NCBI GenBank assembly: GCA_002297865.1
Contig: DBKX01000224.1
Coordinates: 1 to 5,996 of the forward strand
DNA from: Lachnoclostridium sp. UBA739
GTDB taxonomy: Bacteria; Bacillota_A; Clostridia; Lachnospirales; Lachnospiraceae
DNA length: 5,996 nt
Direction of reading: 5' to 3'
Shown here: in pieces, positions 5,152 through 5,996 of the stretch
How positions within the stretch are numbered: the first letter of the stretch is position 1
How the letters are laid out: each line of letters begins with the position of its first letter
Translations under genes and position numbers: made by a program
Notes under the pieces: generated by a model
The model's database searches: none
What the model saw: only the letters and a program-made list of their open reading frames with translations
Told to the model about the DNA's origin: nothing

Positions 5152-5773
5152 AGGGATTTTGACAGTTGTTTCCGGTTTTTCAGGAGCTGGAAAAGGCACT
5201 GTTATGAAAGAGCTTGTAAAGAAGCCAGATTATAAACTTTCCATTTCTGCCACTACAAGACTTCCAAGAGAAGGAGAAGCAGATGGAAGAGAATATTTCT
5301 TTTTGACAAGAGAAAAATTTGAGAGTATGATAGAGGCAGGACAGTTTATCGAGCATGCGGAATATGTAGGTAATTATTATGGAACACCGAAAAAGTATGT
5401 GGAAGAACAGTTAGAGGCAGGATATAATGTAATCCTTGAGATTGAAATTCAAGGTGCGTTACATGTGAAGGAAGTATTTCCAGATGCTCTTTTGTTATTC
5501 ATCGTACCACCAAGTGCAAAGATATTAAAAGAACGCTTAATCAATCGTGGTACTGAAGATACCACTACGGTGAACAAAAGGATGAACCGTGCTGTAGAAG
5601 AAGCTCAGTATATGGGACAGTATGATTATTTAGTAGTGAATGACAAGCTCGACGATTGTGTAGAAGCTGTTCATCATATCATTTTATCTGAGAAAGATAA
5701 AGTGAAATATAATAAAGAATTTATATGTGAGATGAAACGCCAGCTTACGGCGATTCAGGAAGGAGATTTATAA
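5141..5773 (+). CDS. gmk: Guanylate kinase
   Basis: This 210-residue cytosolic enzyme phosphorylates GMP to GDP using ATP, an essential step of guanine nucleotide synthesis and salvage. The P-loop SGFSGAGKGTV is at residues 11-21. The GMP-binding segment SISATTRLPREGEADGREYF (34-53) follows, then FIEHAEYVGNYYGTP, LEIEIQGALHV and the lid-region segment RLINRGTEDTTTVNKRM. Length is typical of bacterial Gmk. I start it at ATG 5141 because AAAGGTG (5128-5134) is six bases upstream. An in-frame GTG at 5132 lies inside that ribosome site and would add three residues. The start overlaps the end of remA by 11 bases, so the two are translationally coupled. The P-loop has Phe where most Gmk proteins have Pro (GPSG), outside the catalytic positions. 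Confidence 0.97.
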   Translation: MSHRGILTVVSGFSGAGKGTVMKELVKKPDYKLSISATTRLPREGEADGREYFFLTREKFESMIEAGQFIEHAEYVGNYYGTPKKYVEEQLEAGYNVILEIEIQGALHVKEVFPDALLLFIVPPSAKILKERLINRGTEDTTTVNKRMNRAVEEAQYMGQYDYLVVNDKLDDCVEAVHHIILSEKDKVKYNKEFICEMKRQLTAIQEGDL

Positions 5774-5774
5774 T

Positions 5775-5996
5775 ATGTTACATCCATCTTATACAGATTT
5801 AATGCAGGTTGTTAATAGTGAAGTAGAACCAGGAGAACAACCAGTTGTAAATAGTCGTTATTCTATCGTATTAGCTACATCCAAAAGAGCTAGACAGATT
5901 ATTGCAGGTGAAAGACCTTTAGTTGATTGTAAATGTCCAAAGCCTCTATCTATTGCGATTGAAGAACTTAATCAGTCTAAAGTTAAGATTGTAGGC
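5775..5996 (+). CDS. rpoZ: DNA-directed RNA polymerase omega subunit (partial, 3' end missing)
   Basis: The first 74 codons of the omega subunit, a small subunit that helps RNA polymerase assemble and clamps the beta-prime subunit. It begins MLHPSYTDLMQVVNSEVEPG, and the conserved block SRYSIVLATSKRARQII (around residues 28-44) is the omega signature. KPLSIAIEELNQSKVKI follows, and the frame is open at the window edge. The start ATG lies one base after the gmk stop, with AGGAG at 5761-5765, nine bases upstream, inside the end of gmk. The yicC-remA-gmk-rpoZ order is conserved in Bacillota, where priA or coaBC often come next. Confidence 0.95.
   Translation, partial: MLHPSYTDLMQVVNSEVEPGEQPVVNSRYSIVLATSKRARQIIAGERPLVDCKCPKPLSIAIEELNQSKVKIVG

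Overview
The window comes from a low-GC Gram-positive chromosome (Bacillota). It most resembles a Lachnospiraceae-type clostridium, because the right third carries the conserved housekeeping cluster yicC/yloC - remA - gmk - rpoZ, and the RpoZ and RemA sequences look clostridial. The genus cannot be fixed from the sequence alone.

Layout. Positions 1-111 hold an unidentifiable gene tail followed by two adjacent 11-bp-stem hairpins, one a terminator for each strand. Next is a minus-strand gene for a 119-residue protein of unknown function (152-511). From about 541 to 2276 the DNA is visibly more AT-rich. This stretch holds a possible 56-codon ORF, inverted repeats, and a complete minus-strand AAA ATPase of the AAA_14/DUF4143 (COG1373) type with a nuclease-like C-terminus. 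The ATPase has its own promoter and an upstream array of three 20-bp imperfect palindromes spaced exactly 33 bp apart.

The last repeat ends directly at the first codon of a plus-strand gene (2277-3260). That gene encodes only the C-terminal half of an OLD/AAA_21-like ATPase: the signature-like segment, Walker B and H-loop are present, but there is no Walker A and no ribosome binding site. A well-translated 207-residue protein follows one base later, with a D...ExK pattern suggestive of a PD-(D/E)xK nuclease. Together they look like an ATPase-nuclease accessory (possibly defence) pair whose ATPase lost its 5' end when the AT-rich DUF4143 cassette arrived. The missing N-terminal half is not found on the other side of the cassette, so a deletion or replacement is more likely than a clean insertion.

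A near-consensus sigma-A promoter (3899-3927) then starts the housekeeping operon: YicC/YloC-family endoribonuclease, RemA DNA-binding regulator, guanylate kinase (start overlapping remA) and RNA polymerase omega subunit, which runs off the right edge. The main interest is the accessory region, namely the phased operator-like array, the decapitated ATPase and the uncharacterised nuclease-like partner.
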